Assembly (NCBI GenBank): GCA_021779695.1
Contig: JAJYAE010000091.1
Coordinates: 1 to 13,894 of the forward strand
DNA from: Acidobacteriota bacterium
Lineage (GTDB): Bacteria; Acidobacteriota; Terriglobia; Terriglobales; Acidobacteriaceae
Direction: 5' to 3'
DNA: 13,894 bases
Positions within the stretch are counted from its first letter, which is position 1. Each line of letters starts with the position of its first letter. The notes beneath the pieces were generated by a model, which saw nothing but the letters and a program-made list of their open reading frames with translations, did not search any database and was not told where the DNA came from. Both the position numbers and the translations under genes were made by a program. Of the stretch, positions 1 to 7,637 are shown piece by piece.

Positions 1-1266
1 TACCACAACAACGGCGATGGGACTTTCACTGATGTAACAGCGAAGTCAGGTGTCGCAGACAATGGCAAGTGGTCGACCAGCGCCGGTTGGTTTGATTTTG
101 ACAAGGATGGATGGCTCGACCTGGTGGTGACGAACTATCTGGACTGGAGTCCGGAGAATAACCTTTGGTGCGGCGAGCGCGCACCTGGTTACCGGTCCTA
201 TTGCAATCCGAATAATTACCGGGGACAACGGACAAAGCTCTATCGAAACAACCACGACGGAACGTTTACTGATGTGAGTGATAAGTCGGGCATCGGCATG
301 CCGGAGTCAAAGGGCATGAGCGTGGTGCTGGCCGACCTGAACAACGACGGCTGGACTGACATTGCCATCTCAAACGATACGTGGCCGAACTTCTATTTCC
401 AGAACGAGCACAATGGGACATTTGCCGATGAATCGCTCCTGTCGGGAATTGCCGCGAGCGAGGATGGACGCTACGAGGCGGGGATGGGCATTGATGCGGC
501 GGATGTGGATGGCGATGGGCTGCTGGATATCTACATCACGCATCTGGACTTCGAGCTGAACCGCCTGTACCACAACAATGGCGACGGGACATTCACGGAT
601 GTGACCTATCCTTCGGGGATTGGCAACAAGGCAATCACCATGAGCGGTGTGGCGGCAAAGTTTGTGGACTATGACAACGACGGATGGCCCGACATTGTGC
701 AGGCCAACGGGGCGATGGTCGATAACGTTGCGCTTTACCACAGCGAGGTGACCTACAAGGAACCGTTGCTGATGTTCCACAACCTTGGGAAGGGACACTT
801 TGAAAAGGTGTCGGCAGAGATGGGTCCGGACTTCATGCGCCCGGTGGCAGGGCGCGGCCTGGCGACGGCCGACTTCATGAACGATGGCACGATGGGGGTT
901 GCCGTCGTTTGCCGGGGCGAGGCGCCGGAGCTGCTCCGCAATGACGGTGGCAACGCGAACCATTGGCTTGAGGTTCTTCTGATCGGCACCAAGTCAAATC
1001 GCGATGGCATTGGCTCTACTCTCAAGCTGACTGCGGGAGACTGGGTCCACGTGGAGCAGTCGAAGGGCGGAACCAGCTACATGTCTGCCAGCGACCCGCG
1101 CATCCACTTCGGACTGGCGAAGCATGCCAAGGTAGATTCTCTCGTCATCACATGGCCAAGCGGACGCGTCGACACACTGAAGGATCTCGCCGCGGATCAG
1201 ATCATTGCAGTGAAGGAAGGTGTGGGCATTGTGCCGCATCCGTTTCCGAAGGTGCCCCGCAAATGA
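1..1266 (+). CDS. CRTAC1 family FG-GAP/ASPIC-UnbV secreted protein (5' end missing)
   Basis: The frame is open from base 1 to a TGA at 1264-1266, giving 421 residues of a protein whose N-terminus lies outside the window. It carries FG-GAP/VCBS calcium-loop motifs of the form D-x-D/N-x-D-G-x-x-D at about residues 32-43, 112-123, 168-179 and 223-234, alternating with the linker YHNNGDGTFTDV. A further copy near residue 270 is degenerate (ADFMNDGTMG). The last ~90 residues (about 320-405) form an ASPIC/UnbV domain ending in the typical SLVITWPSGRVDTL region. Cysteines 57 and 68 sit in an inter-blade insertion that the downstream paralogue shares (its C232/C241), so a disulfide is plausible. The family is related to the beta-propeller of human cartilage acidic protein 1 and is usually secreted; its bacterial substrate or partner is not established. 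Only 52 bases separate it from the next gene, its paralogue, which suggests tandem duplication. Confidence 0.92.
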   Translation, partial: YHNNGDGTFTDVTAKSGVADNGKWSTSAGWFDFDKDGWLDLVVTNYLDWSPENNLWCGERAPGYRSYCNPNNYRGQRTKLYRNNHDGTFTDVSDKSGIGMPESKGMSVVLADLNNDGWTDIAISNDTWPNFYFQNEHNGTFADESLLSGIAASEDGRYEAGMGIDAADVDGDGLLDIYITHLDFELNRLYHNNGDGTFTDVTYPSGIGNKAITMSGVAAKFVDYDNDGWPDIVQANGAMVDNVALYHSEVTYKEPLLMFHNLGKGHFEKVSAEMGPDFMRPVAGRGLATADFMNDGTMGVAVVCRGEAPELLRNDGGNANHWLEVLLIGTKSNRDGIGSTLKLTAGDWVHVEQSKGGTSYMSASDPRIHFGLAKHAKVDSLVITWPSGRVDTLKDLAADQIIAVKEGVGIVPHPFPKVPRK

Positions 1267-1278
1267 GGTGGCACGGCT

Positions 1279-1307
1279 TTCCAACCCGAAGCACGCATTT
1301 TTATAAT
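1279..1307 (+). promoter_or_regulatory. Putative sigma70-type promoter just before the second CRTAC1 gene
   Basis: A perfect TATAAT lies at 1302-1307, with a weak -35 candidate TTCCAA at 1279-1284 and a 17-base spacer. Transcription would be expected to start near 1313-1315, only a few bases before the ATG at 1319. There is no Shine-Dalgarno sequence in front of that ATG, so the message could be almost leaderless. The -35 match is only 3 of 6, and TATAAT can occur by chance in an AT-rich gap. Confidence 0.4.
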
Positions 1308-1318
1308 TTCGTGATCTC

Positions 1319-3103
1319 ATGAGCCTTCCACGCAGACATTTTCTCGCTTCTTCTTTGACGCTTCTCAGTGGCACGCTTCTTGACGTGCTGACCACGCCGC
1401 TTTGGAAGTGGGGCGGAACCAACACGGTGGAAGCAGCCGTAACGACGACACCCGGCTCTCCGGTGCAATACATCGATGTCGCAGAAAAGGCCGGGCTGAC
1501 CATTCCCAATGTGTGGGGCGGGGTGGATCACAAGCGAGTCATCATCGAGACGAAGGGCAGCGGCATTGCCTTCTTCGACTATGACAACGATGGCTGGCTG
1601 GACATTTACTTATCCAACGGCAACCGGCTTGATGCGCACTGGCCCGCGGGGCAGGAACCGACGACGCATCTCTACAAGAACAACCGGGACGGCACATTTT
1701 CCGATGTGACCCGGCAGTCGGGCATTGGCCGGACAGGCTGGCAGACCGGCATCTGCGTAGGCGACTACAACAACGATGGCTGGGACGATTTGTTCTGCAC
1801 GTTCTGGGGACACAACATCCTTTTCCGAAACAACGGCGATGGCACATTTACAGATGTGACCAAACAGGCGGGACTCCACCAGGAGCAGGGACGCTGGGGA
1901 ACGGGATGCACGTTTCTAGACTATGACCGGGATGGCCATCTCGATTTGTATGTATGCCATTTCATCAAGCTTGACCCGGACAAGCCGCTTTCAGCAAAGG
2001 ACATGAGCTTTTGCCAGTGGAAGGGCATTCCCACGATGTGCGGCCCGCGCGGCCTGCCTGGCGAAACGAATCTGCTTTACCACAACAATGGCGATGGAAC
2101 TTTCACTGACGTTTCCGAGAAGTCGGGAATTCTGAAGCCGGGACCGCGCTATTCGATTACGGCCGTCTCCTATGACTTTGACAATGACGGATGGCCTGAC
2201 ATCTACGTGGCGGTGGATTCGATGCCGAGCATGCTGCTGCAAAACAACCATGACGGAACCTTTACCGATGTCGCCGTACTGGCTGGTTGCGCCTATAACG
2301 AAGACGGACACGAACAGGCAGGCATGGGGATCGGAGTGGCGGACTACGATTGCGACGGCTGGCTCGACATCTTCAAGACCAACTTTGCGGATGACACGGT
2401 GGATCTGTACCACAACAACGGCGATGGCACATTCAGCGATGTGTCTTTTACCGCGGGCGTGGGAATCCACAACCAGTATGTGGCGTGGGGATGCGGCTTC
2501 ATTGACTATGACAATGACGGGTGGGCCGATATTGTGCAGGTGAACGGCCACGTCTATCCCGAGGTGGATAAATACAATTTCGGCGAGACGTTCAAGAATC
2601 CTCGCCTGGTGTACAAGAACCTGGGCAACGGCCGCTTTCAGGATGTCTCCGCGCAGATGGGGCCGGGCATCACGGAGCGCTTCTCCAGCCGCGGCGCGGC
2701 ATTTGGTGATTACGACAACGACGGCGGCATGGACATGCTGGTGCTGAACATGAACGATTTGCCATCTCTGCTGCACAATGAAGGCGGCAACCGTCAAAAC
2801 TGGATCAAGATCAAGCTGATTGGGACCCACTGCAATCGAACGGCAATTGGCGCACGAGTGCGCGTCGTGACGGGCAAGCACGCGCAAATCGACGAGGTTC
2901 ACAGCGGCACCAGCGTCATGTCGCAAAACGATCTTCGGCTGCATTTTGGGCTGGGGCAGGCAGACAGCGTGGACGTGATTGAAGTGAAATGGCCCACGAC
3001 GCAGAAGGTGGAACGCTTCAGCAACGTGAAGGCCAACCAGATTATTACGATTCGCGAGGGCAGCGGAACCTTCACCGTGTTTGATGTCCACGCCCGAAAG
3101 TAG
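1319..3103 (+). CDS. CRTAC1 family protein with Tat signal, seven FG-GAP repeats and ASPIC/UnbV domain
   Basis: This is a 594-residue exported protein. The N-terminus has a twin-arginine signal (SLPRRHFLASS, then a hydrophobic stretch to about residue 28), which supports the ATG at 1319 despite the lack of a ribosome-binding site. Seven D-x-D/N-x-D-G-x-x-D calcium-type motifs occur at about residues 87, 149, 201, 286, 342, 396 and 464, matching a seven-bladed integrin-like propeller. The spacers carry LYHNNGDGTFTDV-like linkers. An ASPIC/UnbV domain occupies about 495-580 (GTHCNRTAIGARVRV, then IEVKWPTTQKVERF). C232 and C241 mark an insertion also present in the upstream paralogue. The role is probably extracytoplasmic binding of a ligand or surface polymer; no catalytic residues are recognisable. 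It ends convergently with the TPR gene, leaving a 40-base gap. Confidence 0.93.
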   Translation: MSLPRRHFLASSLTLLSGTLLDVLTTPLWKWGGTNTVEAAVTTTPGSPVQYIDVAEKAGLTIPNVWGGVDHKRVIIETKGSGIAFFDYDNDGWLDIYLSNGNRLDAHWPAGQEPTTHLYKNNRDGTFSDVTRQSGIGRTGWQTGICVGDYNNDGWDDLFCTFWGHNILFRNNGDGTFTDVTKQAGLHQEQGRWGTGCTFLDYDRDGHLDLYVCHFIKLDPDKPLSAKDMSFCQWKGIPTMCGPRGLPGETNLLYHNNGDGTFTDVSEKSGILKPGPRYSITAVSYDFDNDGWPDIYVAVDSMPSMLLQNNHDGTFTDVAVLAGCAYNEDGHEQAGMGIGVADYDCDGWLDIFKTNFADDTVDLYHNNGDGTFSDVSFTAGVGIHNQYVAWGCGFIDYDNDGWADIVQVNGHVYPEVDKYNFGETFKNPRLVYKNLGNGRFQDVSAQMGPGITERFSSRGAAFGDYDNDGGMDMLVLNMNDLPSLLHNEGGNRQNWIKIKLIGTHCNRTAIGARVRVVTGKHAQIDEVHSGTSVMSQNDLRLHFGLGQADSVDVIEVKWPTTQKVERFSNVKANQIITIREGSGTFTVFDVHARK

Positions 3104-3118
3104 CCGGCCGAGCTTAAA

Positions 3119-3135
3119 GGTATCCGAGCGATACC
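3119..3135. terminator. Small hairpin between convergent genes, possible weak terminator
   Basis: The inverted repeat GGTATC-CGAGC-GATACC has a perfect 6-bp stem and 5-base loop in the 40-base gap between the stops of the CRTAC1 gene and the convergent TPR gene. Neither side has a T-run, so it is not a classical intrinsic terminator. An alternative 5-bp pairing (ATCCG with CGGAT, 3122-3139) overlaps it. Confidence 0.3.
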
Positions 3136-3143
3136 GGATGGGT

Positions 3144-4838
3144 TCAGGGCCGTGGTGCCGCGGGCTGCGATGAAGCGGGCGTCACGAGAAACTGCTTGAT
3201 TTCTTTGCGCTGCCGATCTACCTGGGCAGCCTGCTCCTTGCGAATGGACTGGTGCAGCGCGAATTGCTGCTCAGCCAGCTCTCGATCTCCGAGGCGATCA
3301 TAAGCCAGGCCCAGGCGATAATGCGCTTCGGCCAGTTGCGGGTCAGCCTGAATGGCCTTCTGGTAATCGCCGACGGCGTCCTGATAGTTGCGCTGGCTTG
3401 CCTTGAGGTTTCCGAGTTGGAGATAGCCATCGGCGCATTGAGGATCGATGGTGACTGCGCGAAGCAGCTGGGATTGCACGGTTGCGATGCTTTGCGCGCC
3501 GGGAGCCGTGCCCAGTTGCTTCCAGAGAGCCATTGCGTAGTAGTAATGCGCAAGGGAGTCGTCGGGATAGACCTGAGCAAAACGGGCGAGCTTTTCCGCA
3601 ATACAAGAGAGCGGCGTGGGCGCGGCGACTTCGATCCTTCCCATGAAGAGATAGGGCTCACGATTGGACGGATCAAGGTCTGACGCCTGACAGAGGCTGC
3701 GTGCTGCGTCATCATACAGGGCATTTGCAAATAGCGTGCCACCGAGTGCGACTAGCATGCGCGAGGACTTCGGATAAGCCTTCACGCCCTGCTCAAAGAC
3801 CTGGCGAGCCTGCAACACGGCGCGATGAAAGAGCAGCTCGGAGCCCCAGTCAAAGTAGTTCTGCTCGCTGGGATCGAGCCTTGCGGCGGTTTCATATTCG
3901 CGCACGGCAGAGAGCGGATCGCCCGCTCCTTCATCGACTTCCGCGGCGAGGCGATGCACGGCAGAGGTGTTCTGCGCGGCAAGCAGGTGAGCGACGTGCG
4001 CGCGGGCCTGCGTCCAGTCCTGCATGCCCTTGCAGGCCTCGGCCAGCGCCATTTCATTGCCGGCGTTCGAAGGGTCGATGTCATAGGCAGCCTGCAGCCA
4101 TGGCAAAGCATCCTTGTATCGGCCCTGATCGAGATAGGCGCGACCCAGGCGGGCGTTCGCATCAAAACTGCGGGGCGACTTCGCCACCTGCGTGCGCAGA
4201 TCAGCAATAGTTCCCTGCGCTGCGGCGGTTACCCGGCTGGCCGGCTCATGTCCGGATCGCATGGAGAGCGTTTCACGCGTGAGAGCCTCGCTGGTGCGAA
4301 GGCTTGAGTCAGACCCATGGCCGCCGGCGGCGGTCCAGTCCGTCACTCCCGCAACCGTGAAGTTTGGATCATCGGCGAACTGCATGGCTTGCGCAGCGGC
4401 ATTGGCTGGAGCCAGCGTGAGCTCGAGATGCGCGACGGGATGGTCGGGCGCAAGCTGCACAGATTGGCGGGGAGTATGGGCAGCGCCCTGCTCAGCATCC
4501 ACCGTATAGGTGCCGGCTGAGAGATTGGCAAAGTGGAATGCGCCCTGCGCATCCGTTGTGAGCGTGACGGTGAGCGCACCGGGCGCGCCTTGCAGATGGA
4601 CCGCGACAGCGGCCACTGCCCTTCCCTGCGCATCCAGCACACGACCCTCAATCTGCTCAGAGGCCGTTGCCGAGGTGGCCGCCTGCGCACTTGCGCTGAG
4701 GCCAATGCCCAGCAAGCAAGAGAAGGCAAGCACGGGAGCGAGCACGGATTCTGAGGCGTGCCGAGAAAGACATTGCGCACGCGGCTTTTGGACTGCGTGA
4801 AGACTGACGGTTTGCAACGCCCGAAATCGACTTGCCAT
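3144..4838 (-). CDS. Secreted carboxypeptidase-regulatory-like / TPR protein
   Basis: This 564-residue protein starts at ATG 4838; a GTG codon directly before it (4841) is an alternative. No convincing Shine-Dalgarno is visible. A Sec-type signal core (VLAPVLAFSCLLGIGLSASAQA) ends near residue 53, but its N-region of about 30 residues is unusually long, so the true start may lie further in, although no better codon is obvious. Residues ~62-145 form a CarboxypepD_reg-like beta domain (IEGRVLDAQGRAVAAVAVHL, then AGTYTVDAE). A linker around 154-190 holds FTVAGVTDWTAAGGHGSD. TPR units follow, clearest at ~225-258 and ~465-528, and the tail is rich in Pro and Ser. TPR arrays mediate protein-protein contacts; this one would act in the periplasm or at the surface. 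It faces two CRTAC1 genes and lies downstream of the GH2 gene. A TACAAT at 4928-4933 is a weak -10 candidate in the 180-base upstream gap. Confidence 0.85.
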   Translation of the reverse strand: MASRFRALQTVSLHAVQKPRAQCLSRHASESVLAPVLAFSCLLGIGLSASAQAATSATASEQIEGRVLDAQGRAVAAVAVHLQGAPGALTVTLTTDAQGAFHFANLSAGTYTVDAEQGAAHTPRQSVQLAPDHPVAHLELTLAPANAAAQAMQFADDPNFTVAGVTDWTAAGGHGSDSSLRTSEALTRETLSMRSGHEPASRVTAAAQGTIADLRTQVAKSPRSFDANARLGRAYLDQGRYKDALPWLQAAYDIDPSNAGNEMALAEACKGMQDWTQARAHVAHLLAAQNTSAVHRLAAEVDEGAGDPLSAVREYETAARLDPSEQNYFDWGSELLFHRAVLQARQVFEQGVKAYPKSSRMLVALGGTLFANALYDDAARSLCQASDLDPSNREPYLFMGRIEVAAPTPLSCIAEKLARFAQVYPDDSLAHYYYAMALWKQLGTAPGAQSIATVQSQLLRAVTIDPQCADGYLQLGNLKASQRNYQDAVGDYQKAIQADPQLAEAHYRLGLAYDRLGDRELAEQQFALHQSIRKEQAAQVDRQRKEIKQFLVTPASSQPAAPRP

Positions 4839-5021
4839 CACTGTGCTGCGGCCTGCGCCTCATTCTTCCGGAATTGCGTCCTGCGCCGCGGTGCAACGCA
4901 AGGCATGGCTCCGGCGTTTCTACATTGATTGTATGACCGCGCAGACCGCAAGACGGCCTGTCGGATCGATGCGGGGAGCGGCGCTGGCGCGGTGATTTGC
5001 GGCAACGCCGGTCTGGGTTGA

Positions 5022-7451
5022 TTAAATGCGCTCAGGTGGAGCTGCAAGCGCGGTCCACTCAAGGGTCTGCGCGCCGAGCCGCGGATGGCGCGCAGTCAGG
5101 CGGATGCGCCCGGGTGTCTGTTGAGCGCGAATCCAAACCGCGCCAGTACCGCCGACGAGCGCAAACGGATTGTCGCCGATGAGAGTTGCCGGGCCCTCCA
5201 GCGTGAGCGCAATGGCATCGCTCGCATACGGACGAATGGCACCAAACTCGTCCGTAACCCGCAGGACGACGCGGGTGGTGTCTGCGCCGTCTGCCTGGAG
5301 CGTGTGATCGTCCGGGACGAGCGTGAAGAGGCTATCAACGCCGCGGCCCGACATGGTTCTGGTGACGGCGAGCTTGCCATTCACATAGCCCTCGGCGCGC
5401 AGATCGCCCCATGAAGCGCCGAACTTCTTGAGATCAACCTTGGTGAGGTCGAGCATGAAGGGCGGGTACTTGAGGTGGGGAAACTCGACACGGTCCGGCT
5501 CAAGTTCCGCGAGCTGCATCCAGGCATCGTCTCCCGAGTCCGGCTTGCGCGCAAGAATACGCAGATGATCGCAGTTGGAGCAGAAGAGCGCGTGCGAAAT
5601 GCCGACGGGCTCGTCGCCGCGCGCCCAATGAAAGGCGGGTTCGAGCACGACTTCTTCCGAAGGGTCGCATTGCGACTTGTAGAAGCCGGCGGCCGGTTTG
5701 GGCTCGCGGAAGATGTCCGTGACGCCGTGATAGCAGATGCGGTCGCCGGAGCCAAAGTTGGAATGCGTGTTGTAGTCGAAGGCGCACCAGCCGATGCCGC
5801 CGGCGTATTGCGGATTGGACGCAAGCTGGTTGTGGATCCGGGCGTGGCGCAGCGTGTGTTCCATCTGATGCGCATTGTCGTCGATGGTCTTGGTGGGGAA
5901 GGTGTGTCCCACGAACTCGGTATTGAGATAGCGGGGATGATTTGGCGGCTTGAGGGGAAAGCCGAAATCATTCATGGTGAAGACGTCTTCGAGGAATTCG
6001 GACTCCTGAAAGTAACGGATGCCGCCGGTCTGGCGGGATGGATCGAGCGCGTGGGCGAAGGCGTTGGTGCGGGTGTAGAAGCTGTGATCGTCGAGGGACT
6101 CGTTGATGCGGACACCCCACAGAACGATTGAAGGATGATTCCAGTCGCGGCGAATCATGCGGCCGACGTTGTCAATGGCGACTTCTTTCCATGCCTCATC
6201 GCCGATGTGCTGCCAGCCGGGAATCTCTTCGAGCACGAGGAGGCCGATCTCGTCGCAGCGATCGAGGAAGTGGCGCGACTGCGGGTAGTGCGAGGTGCGC
6301 ACAATGTTGCAGTGGAGCTGATGGCGGAGAATGTCGGCATCCTGGCGCTGCACGCGCGCAGGCATGGCCTGGCCCACAAATGGGAAGGTCTGGTGGCGGT
6401 CGAGGCCGCGCAACTTGACGATGTTGCCGTTGAGCGAGAAGCCGTGGTCCGTGAAAGTGGCTTCGCGGAAGCCGATGCCGCGCAATTCCTCATCAACTGG
6501 GACGCCGGCCCGAAGGAGCCTGACGCGCACTTGATAGAGATGCGGATCTTCGAGGCCCCAGAGCTTGAGCTTGCCGAGCTGAGCCAGCGTGACGGTGTGG
6601 CGCGCCGTGTCAGTTTGCGTCTCCGTGCTGGCATAGGGGAGTGCGGTGGTGTAAGGATCCATGGCAGCCTGAGGATCGGACTGCCCATTGCCAGCGGATT
6701 GCGCTGCTGATTGAACTGGATGAGACGCGCGCGCGACGACGCTGTCGCCATCGAGAAGTTCGACTTGCAGAGACAGGTCGCGGTCGGCTGGATTGAGGCC
6801 CGCCAGGAAGCAATGCACATCGAGCGAGGGACGAGGACTGAGAACATCCTTCGGTTGGGCGAATACGTTGTCGATGTAAGTGGCGGGGACGACGCGCAAG
6901 GAGACCTCGCGATAAATGCCGCCAAAGGTCATGTAGTCGATCTCGTAGCCAAAGGGTGGAATGTCGGCGCGCTCAGTGGAGTCGAGATGAACAACCAGAA
7001 CGTTCTCAGCGCCATTGCGGAGATGGGGTGTCAGCTCAAACGAAAAAGGAGTAAAGCCGCCCTTGTATTCGCCGAGTCGGACGCCATTGATCCAAACAGT
7101 AGAGGCGGTCATTGCCCCTTCAAAGTCCACAAAGACGCGCTTGCCGGCGAGATCCCCGGGCGTACGGAAGCGCCGGCGATAGGTGGAGACAAACTCATAT
7201 TCCTTGTCGTCAAAGCTATGCCAGGGCAGCAGCACGTTGGTGTGGGGAATGACGACGCTTGCGAAGGAAGAGTCGTCAAAGTCGGGAGACTCCGAGCCGG
7301 AGACTTTCGACGCGGCATAGCGCCAGTTCTGATTGATGGGATATAGGGTGCGGGTCTGACCTGCAGGAGCTTCGCCGAGAGCCGTCGCGCCGGGCAGCGC
7401 GGTGGAGGCGATCACCGCTCCGGCAGACTTGATGAAGTCACGCCTAATCAT
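5022..7451 (-). CDS. Glycoside hydrolase family 2 enzyme (beta-galactosidase-like), Tat-exported
   Basis: This 809-residue retaining glycosidase starts at ATG 7451 behind a GGGGA-type ribosome-binding site. The N-terminus is a twin-arginine signal (MIRRDFIKSAGAVIAS). Domains in order: GH2 sugar-binding jelly roll (~35-190), immunoglobulin-like domain (~190-332), TIM barrel (~333-590) and a C-terminal beta/Ig-like region (~703-800). The acid/base glutamate is E451 in SIVLWGVRINES after NHP, and the nucleophile is most likely E512 in YLNTEFVGHTFPTK. The barrel entry GLDRHQTFPFVG and the NIVRTSHYPQS stretch are typical GH2 sequence. Residues ~243-285 of the Ig-like domain form a polar, low-complexity insertion rich in S, Q, A and T. 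Substrate is not decided by sequence: beta-galactoside is the likeliest, but glucuronide or mannoside remain possible. It would act on oligosaccharides outside the cytoplasm. The upstream leader holds a LacI-type operator-like site. Confidence 0.93.
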   Translation of the reverse strand: MIRRDFIKSAGAVIASTALPGATALGEAPAGQTRTLYPINQNWRYAASKVSGSESPDFDDSSFASVVIPHTNVLLPWHSFDDKEYEFVSTYRRRFRTPGDLAGKRVFVDFEGAMTASTVWINGVRLGEYKGGFTPFSFELTPHLRNGAENVLVVHLDSTERADIPPFGYEIDYMTFGGIYREVSLRVVPATYIDNVFAQPKDVLSPRPSLDVHCFLAGLNPADRDLSLQVELLDGDSVVARASHPVQSAAQSAGNGQSDPQAAMDPYTTALPYASTETQTDTARHTVTLAQLGKLKLWGLEDPHLYQVRVRLLRAGVPVDEELRGIGFREATFTDHGFSLNGNIVKLRGLDRHQTFPFVGQAMPARVQRQDADILRHQLHCNIVRTSHYPQSRHFLDRCDEIGLLVLEEIPGWQHIGDEAWKEVAIDNVGRMIRRDWNHPSIVLWGVRINESLDDHSFYTRTNAFAHALDPSRQTGGIRYFQESEFLEDVFTMNDFGFPLKPPNHPRYLNTEFVGHTFPTKTIDDNAHQMEHTLRHARIHNQLASNPQYAGGIGWCAFDYNTHSNFGSGDRICYHGVTDIFREPKPAAGFYKSQCDPSEEVVLEPAFHWARGDEPVGISHALFCSNCDHLRILARKPDSGDDAWMQLAELEPDRVEFPHLKYPPFMLDLTKVDLKKFGASWGDLRAEGYVNGKLAVTRTMSGRGVDSLFTLVPDDHTLQADGADTTRVVLRVTDEFGAIRPYASDAIALTLEGPATLIGDNPFALVGGTGAVWIRAQQTPGRIRLTARHPRLGAQTLEWTALAAPPERI

Positions 7452-7491
7452 CGAAGGTCCCCTTTTTGTTCGAACGTGATGGAAGCCGAAA

Positions 7492-7505
7492 TGAAAACGA
7501 ATTCA
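7492..7505. promoter_or_regulatory. LacI-family / cre-like operator in the GH2 leader
   Basis: TGAAAACGAATTCA matches the Gram-positive CcpA cre consensus TGWAARCGYTWWCA at 12 of 14 positions, with CG exactly at the centre. It lies inside a larger inverted repeat, AATGAA-AACGAA-TTCATT (7490-7507). The site is about 40 bases upstream of the GH2 ATG and downstream of a candidate -10, a position where a bound repressor would block transcription. Family knowledge: LacI/GalR regulators bind such central-CG palindromes and commonly control glycosidase genes. No regulator gene is in the window. Confidence 0.45.
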
Positions 7506-7516
7506 TTCCACGCTGC

Positions 7517-7545
7517 ACTATAGCAGGGTGGTGGCCGGATGGGCA
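7517..7545 (-). promoter_or_regulatory. Putative promoter of the GH2 gene
   Basis: On the minus strand TATAGT (7522-7517) is a 4-of-6 match to the -10 box, with a poor -35 candidate TGCCCA at 7545-7540 and a 17-base spacer. The operator-like palindrome starts about 12 bases downstream, near the expected transcription start. Support is mostly positional. Confidence 0.3.
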
Positions 7546-7591
7546 CGGCGAGATCGGCGACTCTCAGATTTGAAAGGATTTAAGCGAGCAT

Positions 7592-7632
7592 CTGCAGGCT
7601 GTGAGGAGGAGAATCCGCACACCAGCCTGCAG
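7592..7632. terminator. 10-bp-stem hairpin between PAP2 and GH2 genes
   Basis: CTGCAGGCTG (7592-7601) and CAGCCTGCAG (7623-7632) form a perfect 10-bp inverted repeat with a 21-base loop. It begins five bases after the PAP2 stop codon, where it could stabilise the 3' end of the PAP2 transcript or attenuate read-through into the GH2 gene. There is no U-tract, so classical intrinsic termination is doubtful. Confidence 0.45.
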
Positions 7633-7637
7633 CACTG

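Noticed and set aside
370..963. Long minus-strand open frame inside the first CRTAC1 gene (and a similar one at 1991-3091)
   Set aside because: Shadow frames created by the repeated codons of the calcium loops; the His/Val/Ile-rich translations mirror the repeats and the plus-strand proteins are clear.
1..2443. Repeated ~36-base units considered as a CRISPR array or mobile repeat
   Set aside because: They are in-frame copies of a protein motif within coding sequence, irregularly spaced, with no uniform spacers and no cas genes.
5475..6131. Plus-strand open frames within the GH2 gene (also 6135-6710 and 6711-7346)
   Set aside because: Antisense shadows of a well-defined GH2 enzyme with intact catalytic motifs; no independent motif or ribosome-binding site.
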